64,000 bases of DNA from Methylobacterium mesophilicum SR1.6/6 (GTDB taxonomy: Bacteria > Pseudomonadota > Alphaproteobacteria > Rhizobiales > Beijerinckiaceae), in assembly GCF_000364445.2 (NCBI RefSeq), contig NZ_CP043538.1, positions 2,673,612 through 2,737,611 on the forward strand, read 5' to 3'. Below the pieces are notes generated by a model. That model was not told where the DNA came from. It saw only the letters and a program-made list of their open reading frames with translations, and did not search any database. Of this stretch, positions 9,207-17,734 are shown in pieces. The stretch's first letter is position 1. Every line of letters begins with the position of its first letter. Position numbers and translations under genes: made by a program.

Positions 9207-9431
9207 ATGATTGAGCTGATCCGGGCCAACGATATCGTACTGATCGGCTTCGCGCGCTCGGTCCTCGAAGCCGCCGAGATCCCGGTCCTCGTGGCGGACA
9301 GCCACATGAGCCTGATGGAGGGCTCCATCGGCGTGTTCGGCCAGCGCCTCCTGGTGCCGCGCGACCACGAGGCCCAGGCCCGTCGCCTGCTCGCCGATGC
9401 CGGGATCGGGCACGAACTGCGCCAACCGTGA
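9207..9431 (+). CDS. DUF2007-family small protein
   Basis: A 74-residue protein starting MIELIRANDIVLIGF and containing a central VLVADSHMSLMEGSIGV and a C-terminal RRLLADAG. This matches the DUF2007 (putative signal-transducing) family, of unknown biochemical role. The start at ATG 9207 gives the family length; a GTG at 9180 is an alternative. Its TGA overlaps the next gene's ATG by one base (TGATG), so translation is likely coupled to the methyltransferase gene. Divergent from ispB. Confidence 0.8.
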   Translation: MIELIRANDIVLIGFARSVLEAAEIPVLVADSHMSLMEGSIGVFGQRLLVPRDHEAQARRLLADAGIGHELRQP

Positions 9432-10174
9432 TGGCTGAGCCGGACGCCTTCCTGGGCGGATTGCTGCGCCTGCACCAGCCGCCGCGGGGAGCCCATCGGG
9501 CGGGGACGGACGCGGTCCTGCTCGCGCGGCTGCTCCCCGTGAGCGCGGGTGATCGGGTCTGCGACATCGGGGCCGGGACCGGCGCGGTCGGGCTCGCCTG
9601 CGCCGCGCTGGCGCGGGGGCTTCAGCCCACCCTGGTGGAGCGCGATCCGATGCTCGCCGAACTGGCCCGAGCGAATGCCGCGCTCAACGGTATCGACGCC
9701 CGTGTCATCGTGGCCGATGTGCTCGCGCCAGCGGCGGAACGCCGCGCCGCAGGTCTCTCGCCGGACGCACTCGACGTGGTGCTCACCAACCCGCCGTTCT
9801 TCGCGGCCGGCAGCCACCGCGCCTCGCCGCATCCGGGGCGGGCCGCGGCCCACACCTTCGCGGAGGGCAGCCTGGACCTGTGGATCCGCGCCTGCACGGG
9901 GATCCTCCGGCCGGGCGGCCGGCTCGGGCTCATCCACAGGGCCGACGCGCTGCCCGCTGCCCTCGACGCGCTCAAGGGGCGCTACGGCGCCGTGGCGATC
10001 CGTCCCGTCCATGCCCGCGGCGACACGCCGGCGATCCGCGTGCTGATCGCGGCGATCCGGGGCAGCCGCGCGGCGCCGCGCCTGCTTCCGGGCCTCGTGC
10101 TGCACGAACCCGACGGCGGCTTCACGCCGGAGGCCGACGCACTCCATCGCGGAGCACCCTGGCCGCTGGCCTGA
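9431..10174 (+). CDS. TrmN6-like N6-adenine methyltransferase
   Basis: A 247-residue methyltransferase resembling tRNA1(Val) A37 N6-methyltransferase. The SAM site is VCDIGAGTGAVGLA (43-56) and the N6-amino-methyltransferase motif is LTNPPFF (118-124), which stacks the target adenine. The N-terminal GGLLRLHQPPRGAHRAGTDAVLL is characteristic of the TrmN6 family. Either GTG 9428 or ATG 9431 could start it; ATG 9431 overlaps the upstream stop. The exact RNA substrate is inferred. Confidence 0.85.
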   Translation: MAEPDAFLGGLLRLHQPPRGAHRAGTDAVLLARLLPVSAGDRVCDIGAGTGAVGLACAALARGLQPTLVERDPMLAELARANAALNGIDARVIVADVLAPAAERRAAGLSPDALDVVLTNPPFFAAGSHRASPHPGRAAAHTFAEGSLDLWIRACTGILRPGGRLGLIHRADALPAALDALKGRYGAVAIRPVHARGDTPAIRVLIAAIRGSRAAPRLLPGLVLHEPDGGFTPEADALHRGAPWPLA

Positions 10175-10183
10175 TGGAACCCC

Positions 10184-10495
10184 TCACGCCGCGAGGGCGG
10201 TGGGCTGCGCGTCGCGGATGCCGAGGAAGCGCTCGACCTCGGGCAGGTCCGGGAAGGCGAGGAATTCCGGCCGCAACGGCTCGGGCAGACCCTCGAAGTT
10301 GAGCCCCGGGAACGCGTCGGGATGCGGATAGAGCTGCCAGGCCGCCCCGGGCTCGACCGGAGGGAACAGGATCGCCACCTTCTCGGATCCGAGGCGCACG
10401 ATCCGGGTCGGGCTGTAGGACAGCGTCTCGATGCTCCAGCTCTGGTGGGAGTCCCGGCGGGCCTTCATGGTGCGGCGGCTCGTCGCGCGATGCAT
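10184..10495 (-). CDS. Unknown 103-residue protein, second gene of SOS-boxed unit
   Basis: A protein of unrecognised family beginning MHRATSRRTMKARRDSHQSW, with an SGEK-less basic N-terminus and a proline-rich middle (LFPPVEPGAAWQLYPHPDAFPGLNFEGLPEPL). There is no membrane segment. A clear AGGAG lies about six bases before the ATG at 10495, supporting this start. It follows the phage-like gene by 38 bases on the same strand, so the two probably share the promoter with the SOS box. Function is unknown. Confidence 0.7.
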   Translation of the reverse strand: MHRATSRRTMKARRDSHQSWSIETLSYSPTRIVRLGSEKVAILFPPVEPGAAWQLYPHPDAFPGLNFEGLPEPLRPEFLAFPDLPEVERFLGIRDAQPTALAA

Positions 10496-10533
10496 GGCGG
10501 TCTCCTGCGGTTGGGGTGAAGGTGTGCTGAGGG

Positions 10534-11208
10534 TCAGGCGGCGCTGCGGCGCCCGGCCCGCTTCGGCCAGCCGAGGGCCACAAGGCGTGCCTTGGCGTAG
10601 TCGCGAACCTCGTCGCGGGTGCCGGCCGGCATCGTCGCCAGGATCGCCTGGGTGGCACCGTCCAGCATCAGGTCGGTGACGGCGTTGATCGTCTCGGCCT
10701 CGTCGATGCGGCGCTTGAGATCGCCCTCGGCCTCGGTGACCTCGTCGAAGGCGGCCGGCTCCTCGAAATCCTCGTCCACGGCCCGGACGGGGATCTGGTG
10801 CGCGCGGAACTCGTCGGCTTCCTCCTCGCTGTAGACGAGGCCGTGCAGCTCGATGAGCTTGAGGATCACGCGGTCCTTTCCGCGCTTCTCGGCCATGGCG
10901 TAGACGTAAGCCGCCTGCTTGCCCGAGACGCGGTAGTTCACGTTGACCAGCGCCTCGCCGAGCGACCACTCGACACGTTCGGTGCCGGGCTTCGTCCCCG
11001 GCAGCCGGCCGGTCACCAGGATCACGGCCTCGTCCCGCTCGGCGCGGATGATGGTCGGCGGCTCGAACACGATCCCGGCCTGCGCGGCGATGCGCTCCAG
11101 GGTCTTGTGATAGATCACGGCCGTGCCCTGCACGCGCCAGACGTTGCCCCCGAAGGGCTCGCCGTAGCGGACGAGGATGTCGGCGATCTGCTTGTCGGCG
11201 GTTCGCAT
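10534..11208 (-). CDS. Phage-like protein under a probable LexA operator
   Basis: A 224-residue soluble protein. The core VWRVQGTAVIYHKTLERIAAQ, the strand VEWSLGEA and the segment AMAEKRGKDRVILKLIEL followed by VYSEEEADEF resemble an uncharacterised family I associate with phages and prophages of Rhizobiales. The C-terminal half is acidic and helical. The start is ATG 11208: the open frame continues to 11340, but that would place the SOS box at 11272-11286 inside the gene. A role in DNA repair or single-strand annealing is speculation from the SOS box and a loose similarity of the A-EKR-KDR helix to recombination mediators. No other phage genes are adjacent. Confidence 0.75.
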   Translation of the reverse strand: MRTADKQIADILVRYGEPFGGNVWRVQGTAVIYHKTLERIAAQAGIVFEPPTIIRAERDEAVILVTGRLPGTKPGTERVEWSLGEALVNVNYRVSGKQAAYVYAMAEKRGKDRVILKLIELHGLVYSEEEADEFRAHQIPVRAVDEDFEEPAAFDEVTEAEGDLKRRIDEAETINAVTDLMLDGATQAILATMPAGTRDEVRDYAKARLVALGWPKRAGRRSAA

Positions 11209-11271
11209 GCGGGGCTCGTACCGGCGGGAGGAGGCCGCGCCGTCCACAGCTTTGTTGGACGACGCGCTTTT

Positions 11272-11286
11272 GTTCTCTTTTTGTTC
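11272..11286. promoter_or_regulatory. Alphaproteobacterial SOS (LexA) box
   Basis: GTTC at 11272-11275 and GTTC at 11283-11286 are separated by exactly seven bases (TCTTTTT), the direct-repeat LexA site known in Alphaproteobacteria. Read on the minus strand it is GAACAAAAAGAGAAC, 63 bases before the ATG at 11208 and just after a TTGCGC / CATATA promoter-like pair, which is where LexA would block transcription start. The local AT-rich patch stands out against the surrounding GC. Confidence 0.7.
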
Positions 11287-11383
11287 GTATCTATATGCGT
11301 AATCGGCCGGTCCTGCGCAAGGGGCGCGCTCGCTCCACATCCGACCGCGTCGCGCCGAGGCGGACGCCGTGGTCGGGCCGTCT

Positions 11384-12091
11384 TCAGCGGTTTTGCCATT
11401 CCATGACGTGGAAGTACGGGGCTCGAAAGTGCTGCCGAACCCGTTCGGGATCGCCGCCGGTTGGAAGCGGCTCGTCGAAGTGGATCAGGCGCAAGCCTGA
11501 GTTGAGCAGGGTTTTCATGTACGCGCTGAAGGGGCGGTGCCAATTCCGGATCGTGATTCCGCGCCAACTCACCCACTCGGAGCGCGCGAGCATGTAATTG
11601 TCGAGCACGAAAGAGCGGGATCCGTCGTCGCGCTCATGCCATTCACCCGCAGTGTTGAAGCTGTTGAGATTGGCGATCAGGAGAGAGCCGCCGGGCCGGA
11701 GCACGCGGGTCATCTCGGCGATGTCTGCTTCGAGACCGTCGATATCGATCAGCGTCAGATAACTCACGACGAGATCGAACGCGCCGTCCGCGAACGGAAG
11801 GGTTTCGGCCCTGGCGGCGAGGTAGGTGCCCGACGGATCGCGGGCGATCGCAGCGTCGCGCAGGGTGGGCGTCGGCTCGATACCGACCGACACGATACCT
11901 TCCGCCCGCAGCATCCGGCAGAACCGGCCTTCCCCGCATCCGATATCGAGAGCCCGGCCGAAAGATCGACTCCGAACCCGTTCAAGCATCGGCGTATCAA
12001 GTACGTATGTCCGGCCGTAATCGCCCTGCTCACCGATTTCCGAGATCCAGGCCGATGCGGATTTTTCCCATCCATTGTCTCGAGTCTGCAT
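11384..12091 (-). CDS. Class I SAM-dependent methyltransferase
   Basis: A 235-residue methyltransferase with motif I ALDIGCGEGRFCRML (47-61), the acidic motif II VGIEPTP, LPFADGAFDLVVSYLTLIDI, and RVLRPGGSLLIANL. This is the Methyltransf_11 type used on many small molecules such as quinone precursors or lipids; nothing in the sequence names the substrate. Start ATG 12091. Transcription runs toward the SOS-boxed pair, but 175 bases separate them. Confidence 0.85.
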   Translation of the reverse strand: MQTRDNGWEKSASAWISEIGEQGDYGRTYVLDTPMLERVRSRSFGRALDIGCGEGRFCRMLRAEGIVSVGIEPTPTLRDAAIARDPSGTYLAARAETLPFADGAFDLVVSYLTLIDIDGLEADIAEMTRVLRPGGSLLIANLNSFNTAGEWHERDDGSRSFVLDNYMLARSEWVSWRGITIRNWHRPFSAYMKTLLNSGLRLIHFDEPLPTGGDPERVRQHFRAPYFHVMEWQNR

Positions 12092-13160
12092 CGCTTTTGC
12101 TCCGCTCCGGCGAGTCGTGCGATACGGACCCTATGGGTGAGACGTGGACGCCCGAACAATACAGGGACGAGGCATGTGCGCCATCGTCCCCACCCGCCTT
12201 TCGGCGCCGGGGGCATGGCCCAGGAAGCAACACGCGGGACGCGGGACGCCGCGGGAACCCAGGTGTCGGCCAAAACGCGCGGGATCCGATCCCCGCGGCG
12301 CCCGCGGCAGCAACCGGGCATCGCCCCCGATCGCGGCCGTCTTTCTCGTCGCGGTGTCTTGCCGACGTCCCGGTCCTGCGCCTCGCTGCCGGCGGTCTCG
12401 GACGAGGTGCACGCACCTCCGGAACCCGCCCTTCAGCGCCGTGGCCTTCCAGCCGTCCCCCGCCTCGTAGTGGGCGGGTCCGCAGGGGGCTTCGGGCACG
12501 CCCAGAGGCGGGTCGGCGCGGGGGCATTTCCTCACCCCGCCGGGCCAAGGGCCGCCCGGTCTCACGCCCGCCTCCGAGACACGCCCCGTGCCGGTCCGCC
12601 GCCCGGGGCGATGGCGGCTGAGAGCCACCGACGCGGGCACCGCCCCGCCCGCGGACCCGCCCGGTCAGCCACCGGACGGGCCCCGCGAAGGACGCCACAG
12701 GATCGCTCCCGAAGCGCCACGGGCAGGTGCGGTCAGGAAGCACAAAATAGGAACATTGTCAAGATATGAGGCGCTTCGGGACGCGGAAGCTCGACCATCC
12801 GTGGGCGTCGATGGTCCCACGTCACTGTCGGGACGGCCATGAACGGCACCGCGGCTCCCCTCCCCCCTGTGCGGGGGGAGGGAGACGCGCGCATCCCGCT
12901 CCTTCTTCCTTAGAGAAGAGGATCGAGCGATCCGCCCGAATGTACTATGAAAATCATCCCGTGGGTCGCCCGTAGCCCGCAAGGGGGAGGAAGAGGCGCG
13001 CGCACGTCTTGGGGACTGGCGGCACGTCGGCGTCCGGTTTCATGTCCAGCCCATGCTCATCTTCGGCTGCAAAGGAAGGGCACGTTTCTGCGACCCCGAC
13101 GGCTGCGCCGAGACCCCGCATTGTTGCTGCACCGCACCCTAGGGTAGACCCACGGTCACG
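12092..13160. other. 1-kb stretch with no recognisable gene
   Basis: Every open frame here (for example 12030-12743 minus and 12007-12621 plus) translates into Arg/Pro/Gly-rich sequence without any domain, as expected from very GC-rich non-coding DNA. I looked for RNase P RNA, tmRNA, SRP RNA and B12 or glycine riboswitch signatures and found none. The only structure I can point to is the hairpin repeat at 12858-12882 with a related purine run near 12982. The last part presumably carries the ccmC promoter. Confidence 0.55.
12858..12882. repeat. Palindromic C-run/G-run hairpin (REP-like)
   Basis: CCCTCCCCCC (12858-12867) and GGGGGGAGGG (12873-12882) form a perfect 10-bp stem with a 5-base loop. 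It shares the 'ccctccccc...gggggagg' style of the repeat at 20881-20990, and a similar AAGGGGGAGGA lies at about 12981-12991, so this may be a decayed copy of the same element. Confidence 0.55.
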
Positions 13161-13979
13161 ATGTCCGAGACCGCAGCCGCGATGACGCCTTCCCTCTGGA
13201 CCCGCCTGTCGAATCCTAGCCACTTCATGCGGTGGTCGGGCGCGCTCGTGCCATGGCTTGCCGCGCTCTCCTTGGTCGCCCTCGGTGTCGGGCTGTACCT
13301 GACCTTCTTCGTGGTGCCGCCCGATTACCAGCAGGGCGAGACCGTGCGGATCATGTACATCCACGTCCCGGCCGCGTGGCTCGGCGTGTTCTTCTACGGC
13401 GCCATGAGCCTGTCGGCGATCGGCACGCTGGTCTGGCGCCATCCGCTCGCCGACGTCGCGCAGCGCGCCGCCGCCCCAATCGGCGCGGCCTTCACGCTGA
13501 TCTGCCTCGTGACCGGGTCCCTCTGGGGCAAGCCGATGTGGGGCACCTACTGGGTCTGGGACGCGCGCCTGACCTCCATGCTGATCCTGCTGCTGATCTA
13601 CTGCGGCATCATCGCCCTGTGGCGGACCCTGGAGGATCCGAACCGCGCCGCGCGGGCGGTGGCGATCCTGACCCTCGTCGGTGCGGTGAACCTGCCGATC
13701 ATCAAGTTCTCGGTGAACTGGTGGTCGACGCTCCACCAGCCCGCCTCGATCCTGCGCATGGGCGGCTCGACCATCGATCCCTCGATGCTCTACCCGCTGC
13801 TGCTGATGATCGGCGCGGCGACGCTCGGCGGGACGACGTTGCACCTCTACGCCATGCGCACCGAGATCATGCGCCGCCGGGTGCGGACGCTGACCATCCG
13901 CGAGGCCGAGCGCCTCGACCGCGCCCAGCCCCGCATCACCCCGACGCCGGCCGCGATGCCGGTCGGACAACCGGTCTAG
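13161..13979 (+). CDS. ccmC: Cytochrome c maturation heme-handling protein CcmC
   Basis: A 272-residue inner-membrane protein with six hydrophobic segments. The tryptophan-rich periplasmic motif is MWGTYWVWDARLTS (126-139), and the two flanking heme-ligand histidines appear as YIHVP (H69) and STLHQP (H192). CcmC passes heme to CcmE in System I cytochrome c biogenesis. ATG 13161 is used; M8 is an alternative. It is followed after 10 bases by ccmD, then ccmG. ccmA, ccmB and ccmE are not in this window. Confidence 0.96.
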   Translation: MSETAAAMTPSLWTRLSNPSHFMRWSGALVPWLAALSLVALGVGLYLTFFVVPPDYQQGETVRIMYIHVPAAWLGVFFYGAMSLSAIGTLVWRHPLADVAQRAAAPIGAAFTLICLVTGSLWGKPMWGTYWVWDARLTSMLILLLIYCGIIALWRTLEDPNRAARAVAILTLVGAVNLPIIKFSVNWWSTLHQPASILRMGGSTIDPSMLYPLLLMIGAATLGGTTLHLYAMRTEIMRRRVRTLTIREAERLDRAQPRITPTPAAMPVGQPV

Positions 13980-13989
13980 GAACGCGGCG

Positions 13990-14133
13990 ATGGATCTCGG
14001 CTCTCACGGCAGCTTCATCCTGGCCGCCTACGCCTTCACGGCTCTGGTCATGCTCGGCCTCGTCGGCAACGCGATCCGGGATCGGCGGGCGCAGGTCCGC
14101 GCGCTCAAGGGGTTCGGCGAGGAGCGGCGATGA
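13990..14133 (+). CDS. ccmD: Heme exporter small subunit CcmD
   Basis: A 47-residue protein, easy to miss because of its size, with one membrane helix (FILAAYAFTALVMLGLVGNA) and a basic cytoplasmic tail (RDRRAQVRALKGFGEERR), exactly the CcmD pattern. CcmD is needed to release holo-CcmE from the CcmABC complex. Its stop overlaps the ccmG start by four bases (ATGA), indicating coupled translation. Confidence 0.93.
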   Translation: MDLGSHGSFILAAYAFTALVMLGLVGNAIRDRRAQVRALKGFGEERR

Positions 14134-14744
14134 ACGCTCCCGTCGACGATGCGACCGGGCAGCCGCTGCCGGTCCGGCGCTCCCTCCTGCTGATCGTGCC
14201 GGCCCTCGCCTTCGCGGCCCTCGCAGCCGTGCTGTTCCTGCGTCTGCGCTCGGGCGCCGACCCGGCCGCCCTGCCCTCGGCGATGATCGGCAAGCCGGTG
14301 CCGAGCTTCACGCTTCCCGCCGTCCCGGGACTGACGGCAGCCGGCGCCCCCGTGCCGGGCCTGGCGAGCGCCGACATGAAGGGGCAGATCACGGTGCTCA
14401 ACGTGTTCGCCTCGTGGTGCGCGCCCTGTCAGGTGGAGCACCCGATGCTGATGCGGCTCGCCAAGGAGCCGGGGATCCGGCTGGTCGGCATCGACTACAA
14501 GGAGCCGAACCCCGAGGCCGGCCAGCGCTTCCTCGCCCGGCACGGGGTGCCGTTCAGCGCGGTGGGGGCGGATGCCAGCGGTCGGGCGGCAATCGATTTC
14601 GGCGTCTACGGCGTGCCCGAGACCTTTATCATCGGGCCTGACGGCGTGATTCGCGACAAGCTCGTCGGCATCCTCACGCCCGAGAACTTCGCGAGCGTGC
14701 TCGCCCGCATCCGGGCGGCCGGCAAGGTCGCGGCGGCGCAGTAG
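14130..14744 (+). CDS. ccmG: Thiol:disulfide oxidoreductase CcmG/DsbE
   Basis: A 204-residue membrane-anchored periplasmic thioredoxin. An N-terminal anchor at about 17-38 is followed by the thioredoxin fold with VLNVFASWCAPCQVEHP (active-site C97 and C100) and the cis-Pro loop GVPETFIIG. It reduces apocytochrome c cysteines before heme attachment. It overlaps ccmD by four bases and ends only three bases before the convergent yciB gene. Confidence 0.95.
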   Translation: MNAPVDDATGQPLPVRRSLLLIVPALAFAALAAVLFLRLRSGADPAALPSAMIGKPVPSFTLPAVPGLTAAGAPVPGLASADMKGQITVLNVFASWCAPCQVEHPMLMRLAKEPGIRLVGIDYKEPNPEAGQRFLARHGVPFSAVGADASGRAAIDFGVYGVPETFIIGPDGVIRDKLVGILTPENFASVLARIRAAGKVAAAQ

Positions 14745-14747
14745 CCT

Positions 14748-15356
14748 TTACGGCTGCGGCGCCTTGCGCTCGTACCGCGTCAGCAGCGGCGTCTGGGCAA
14801 GGGCGAACAGCACGGTGATCGGCATGATGCCAAACACCTTGAAGTTCACCCAGAAATCCTCCGTCTGGGTCCGCCACACCACCTCGTTGAGGGCGGCCAG
14901 GACGAAGAAGAACACGCCCCAGCGGAAGGTGAGCTTGCGCCAGCCCTCCTCGGTCAGGCTGAACATCGAGTCGAGCACCACCGACAGGAGCGAGCGCCCG
15001 AAGGCGAGGCCGCCGAGCAGCACGGTGCCGAACAGCGCGTTCACGATGGTCGGCTTGACCATGATGAAGGTCTTGTCCTGCAGCGCCAGGGTCAGGCCGC
15101 CGAACACCACCACCACCACGCCCGAGACGAGCGGCATGATCGGCAGGCGGCGGACCATCACGTAGTGGATCGTCAGGGCGACGACCGTCGCCGCGATGAA
15201 CACGCCCGTGGCGACAAACAGCTTCTGGTCGGGCGCCACGCCGAACCGCTCGGAATAGGCGTTGCCGAGGAAGAACAGGACCAGCGGGCCGAGTTCCAGC
15301 GCCAGCTTCACGAGTGGCGGCAGGTGCCGTTGCGGGGGGACGGATTCGATCTGCAT
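14748..15356 (-). CDS. yciB: Inner membrane protein YciB/IspZ (septation protein A family)
   Basis: A 202-residue protein with five or six hydrophobic segments. Family features are [13 protein letters not shown] near the N-terminus, [24 protein letters not shown], and [13 protein letters not shown] at the C-terminus. The family affects cell-envelope synthesis and division in enterobacteria. ATG 15356 (MQIESVPP) gives the usual length; the open frame to 15461 adds an unrelated 35 residues. Same strand as ftsY, which lies 126 bases upstream. Confidence 0.92.
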   Translation of the reverse strand: MQIESVPPQRHLPPLVKLALELGPLVLFFLGNAYSERFGVAPDQKLFVATGVFIAATVVALTIHYVMVRRLPIMPLVSGVVVVVFGGLTLALQDKTFIMVKPTIVNALFGTVLLGGLAFGRSLLSVVLDSMFSLTEEGWRKLTFRWGVFFFVLAALNEVVWRTQTEDFWVNFKVFGIMPITVLFALAQTPLLTRYERKAPQP

Positions 15357-15482
15357 GCGCTGGCTCGGATGCGGCGCGCGCGATGGGCTGGCGGCGCCGG
15401 ACTGGTTTCGTCGCGGTGTGTGTAACGCGGGGCGCGCGATGTCCATGACATCGCGCACCAAAGATCGGCGGGCGGCCGCGTC

Positions 15483-16823
15483 CTAATCCTTCTCCAGCCC
15501 GGCGATCGCCCGCGCAAAATCCCGGGCCGCGAAGGGCTCCAGATCCTCCACGCCTTCGCCGACGCCGATGAAATGCACCGGCAGGCCGAACTTCGCCGCC
15601 AGCGCCACCAGGATGCCGCCCCGGGCCGTCCCGTCGAGCTTGGTCATCACCAGTCCCGAGACCGGCGCGGCCTGGGCGAACAGCTCCACTTGGCTGAGCG
15701 CGTTCTGGCCGACCGTGGCGTCGAGAACCAGGAGGGTCGCGTGCGGCGCCTCCGGATCCTGCTTGCGCAGCACGCGGACGATCTTCTCCAGCTCGGCCAT
15801 CAGGCCGGCCTTGTTCTGGAGGCGACCCGCGGTATCGATCAGCAGCACGTCGGTTCCGGCGGCGGCCGCCTGCTTCAACGCATCGAAGGCGAGGCCCGCC
15901 GCGTCAGCCCCCTGCGCGCCGCTCACCACCGGCGTGCCGGTGCGCGCGCCCCAGACCTTGAGCTGGTCGATCGCCGCCGCCCGGAACGTGTCGCCCGCCG
16001 CCAGCATCACGGTGCGCCCCTCCGCCCGCAGCTTCGAGGCCAGCTTGCCGAGCGTCGTGGTCTTGCCGGCGCCGTTCACTCCGACGGTGAGGATCACGTA
16101 CGGCTTCCTGTTCGCGTCGATGGTGAGCGGCACCGCCACCGGCTCGAGCGCCCGCTCGACCTCCGCGGCGAGGATCGCCCGGACCTCGTCGGGGGAGATG
16201 CCCTTCTCGTAGCGGCCCTTGCCGACGGCTTCCGAAACCCGCATCGCGGTCTCCAGGCCGAAATCGGCCTGGATCAGCGCGTCCTCCAGATCTTCCAGGG
16301 TGGTGGCGTCGAGCTTGCGCTTGGTGAACAGGCCGGTGACCCGGTCGGAGAGCGCCGTCGAGGTCCGCTTCATCCCGGAGGTGAGGCGGCTCCACCAGCC
16401 CTTGGCCTCGGGCTCGCGGTCCGGTCCCGCGCCCGCGTCGTGGGCGAGGGCCGCGGCGCTGTCGACCGGCTGGATGTCGGGCATCGGCTCGACTGCCGGC
16501 TCCCGGTTCGCATCGCCCGTGTCGACGGGGTCGGCCCCGTGGGCCGGATCATCGCCGGCCGTTCCGGCGGGCGGCCGCTCGGGCTCGCCCTCGATCGGGA
16601 GCAGGTCCGCGCCCTCCACGACGTCGGCGACCGGCTCGGGCGCTTCCTCGGGCGGCAACGGGATGTGCTCCACGTCCTCCGCGCCGGTGGCGAAATCGGG
16701 CTCGCCCTCGGAGGGCGAGGCCGCCTCCGCGGGCAGCTCGGCCTCGGGCTTGTCCGCGGCCGTGTCCTGACCTTTGCGCCCGAACAGGCGTCCGAACCAG
16801 CCGGGCTTCTCCTCGCTCGCCAT
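15483..16823 (-). CDS. ftsY: Signal recognition particle receptor FtsY
   Basis: A 446-residue SRP receptor GTPase for co-translational membrane targeting. An acidic, proline-rich A domain (about 1-140) begins MASEEKPGWFGRLFGRK, probably the membrane-binding motif, and is followed by the N domain and the G domain with GVNGAGKTTTLGK (248-260), DTFRAAAIDQL (278-288), DTAGRLQNK and TKLDGTARGG. ATG 16823 is chosen; the frame is open to 17567 but the extra part is shadow of the pseudouridine synthase gene. The acidic extension is long but within the alphaproteobacterial range. Confidence 0.96.
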   Translation of the reverse strand: MASEEKPGWFGRLFGRKGQDTAADKPEAELPAEAASPSEGEPDFATGAEDVEHIPLPPEEAPEPVADVVEGADLLPIEGEPERPPAGTAGDDPAHGADPVDTGDANREPAVEPMPDIQPVDSAAALAHDAGAGPDREPEAKGWWSRLTSGMKRTSTALSDRVTGLFTKRKLDATTLEDLEDALIQADFGLETAMRVSEAVGKGRYEKGISPDEVRAILAAEVERALEPVAVPLTIDANRKPYVILTVGVNGAGKTTTLGKLASKLRAEGRTVMLAAGDTFRAAAIDQLKVWGARTGTPVVSGAQGADAAGLAFDALKQAAAAGTDVLLIDTAGRLQNKAGLMAELEKIVRVLRKQDPEAPHATLLVLDATVGQNALSQVELFAQAAPVSGLVMTKLDGTARGGILVALAAKFGLPVHFIGVGEGVEDLEPFAARDFARAIAGLEKD

Positions 16824-16880
16824 GACTTCGCGTCCTCGCCCCACCTTGCCCCGCCGACACCGACCCTCTAGCCGATCCGG

Positions 16881-17555
16881 ATGCCCAACGCCTTCGACAT
16901 AGGCGCGCGCCTCCTCTACCGCGATGCCCTGCTGCTCGTCATCGACAAGCCGGCGGGTTTGCCGGTCCATCCCGGGCCGCGCGGTGGCGAGACGCTCACC
17001 GACCACCTGGACGCCCTCCGGTTCGGCCTGCCCCGCCGCCCCGAGGCAGCCCACCGTCTCGACCGCGACACGTCGGGCTGCCTCGCGCTCGGCCGGCATG
17101 CCAAGGCCCTGGCGCGGCTCGGCAAGCTGTTCTCCGGCAGCGCCGTCGACAAGACCTACTGGGCCATCGTGGAGGGCGGCCCCGTCGATGAGGCCGGCCG
17201 CATCGACCTGCCGCTCGCCCGACGCTCGGACGATCCGCGCTCCTGGTGGATGAAGGCGGATCCGGCCGGCGATCCGGCGCTGACCCATTGGCGGGTGCTC
17301 GGGCGCACCGGGGGACGGACTTGGCTGGAGCTGAAGCCGGTCACCGGCCGCACCCACCAGCTCCGGGTCCACTGTGCCGCCTCCGGCTGGCCGATCCTCG
17401 GGGATGCGGTCTACGGCGGCGCGCCCCGCGGGAGCGCGCTGCACCTGCACGCGCGAGGCCTGTCGATCCCGCTCTACCCGAAGCGGGAGGCCATCGCGGT
17501 GACGGCGCCGCCCCCGCCGCATATCGACGAGGCCGTGGCGGCCATGCGCGCGTGA
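16881..17555 (+). CDS. RluA-family RNA pseudouridine synthase
   Basis: A 224-residue pseudouridine synthase with the catalytic motif HRLDRDTSG (58-66, catalytic D61), KPAGLPVHPG near the N-terminus and GRTHQLRVHCA in the C-terminal half. It lacks an S4 domain and is short, like RluA or TruC. Which rRNA or tRNA position it modifies cannot be read from the sequence. Divergent from ftsY with 57 bases between, convergent with mtaB across a repeat. Confidence 0.9.
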   Translation: MPNAFDIGARLLYRDALLLVIDKPAGLPVHPGPRGGETLTDHLDALRFGLPRRPEAAHRLDRDTSGCLALGRHAKALARLGKLFSGSAVDKTYWAIVEGGPVDEAGRIDLPLARRSDDPRSWWMKADPAGDPALTHWRVLGRTGGRTWLELKPVTGRTHQLRVHCAASGWPILGDAVYGGAPRGSALHLHARGLSIPLYPKREAIAVTAPPPPHIDEAVAAMRA

Positions 17556-17560
17556 GCCTC

Positions 17561-17645
17561 GCGTCATCGCGCGCGCAGCGAGGCGACACAGGGCAGCGCG
17601 ACGTCAAATGACGTTGCGCCGCTGGATTGCTTCGCCCCGCGCGCA
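17561..17645. repeat. Degenerate palindromic repeat with hairpin between convergent genes
   Basis: Between the convergent pseudouridine synthase and mtaB genes. GCGTCATCGCGCGCGCAGCG opens it and GGATTGCTTCGCCCCGCGCG closes it, a decayed version of the GCGAGCGCAGCGAAGCAA family seen at 23409, 27341 and 57176. Its core, 17596-17619, is GCGCGACGTCA-AA-TGACGTTGCGC, an 11-bp stem with one G-U pair, which could work as a bidirectional terminator although no U-tract follows. Confidence 0.55.
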
Positions 17646-17734
17646 GAGACGCCGACGGGCGTGACCAAAGCTGCGCGTGGACCGGACCTGCCCTTTTGGG
17701 GCCGGCACGGAGTGCGACCCGCCGTGACCGAGCG

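Noticed and set aside
9039..9425. N-terminal extension of the polyprenyl synthase
   Set aside because: The extension is antisense to the DUF2007 gene and lacks similarity; ATG 9038 gives the family length.
11209..11340. Upstream extension of the phage-like gene to ATG 11340
   Set aside because: It would contain the SOS box and promoter-like sequence; ATG 11208 fits better.
12030..12743. Open frame in the gene-free interval (and overlapping frames on both strands)
   Set aside because: No domain, extreme Arg/Pro/Gly composition, no ribosome site.
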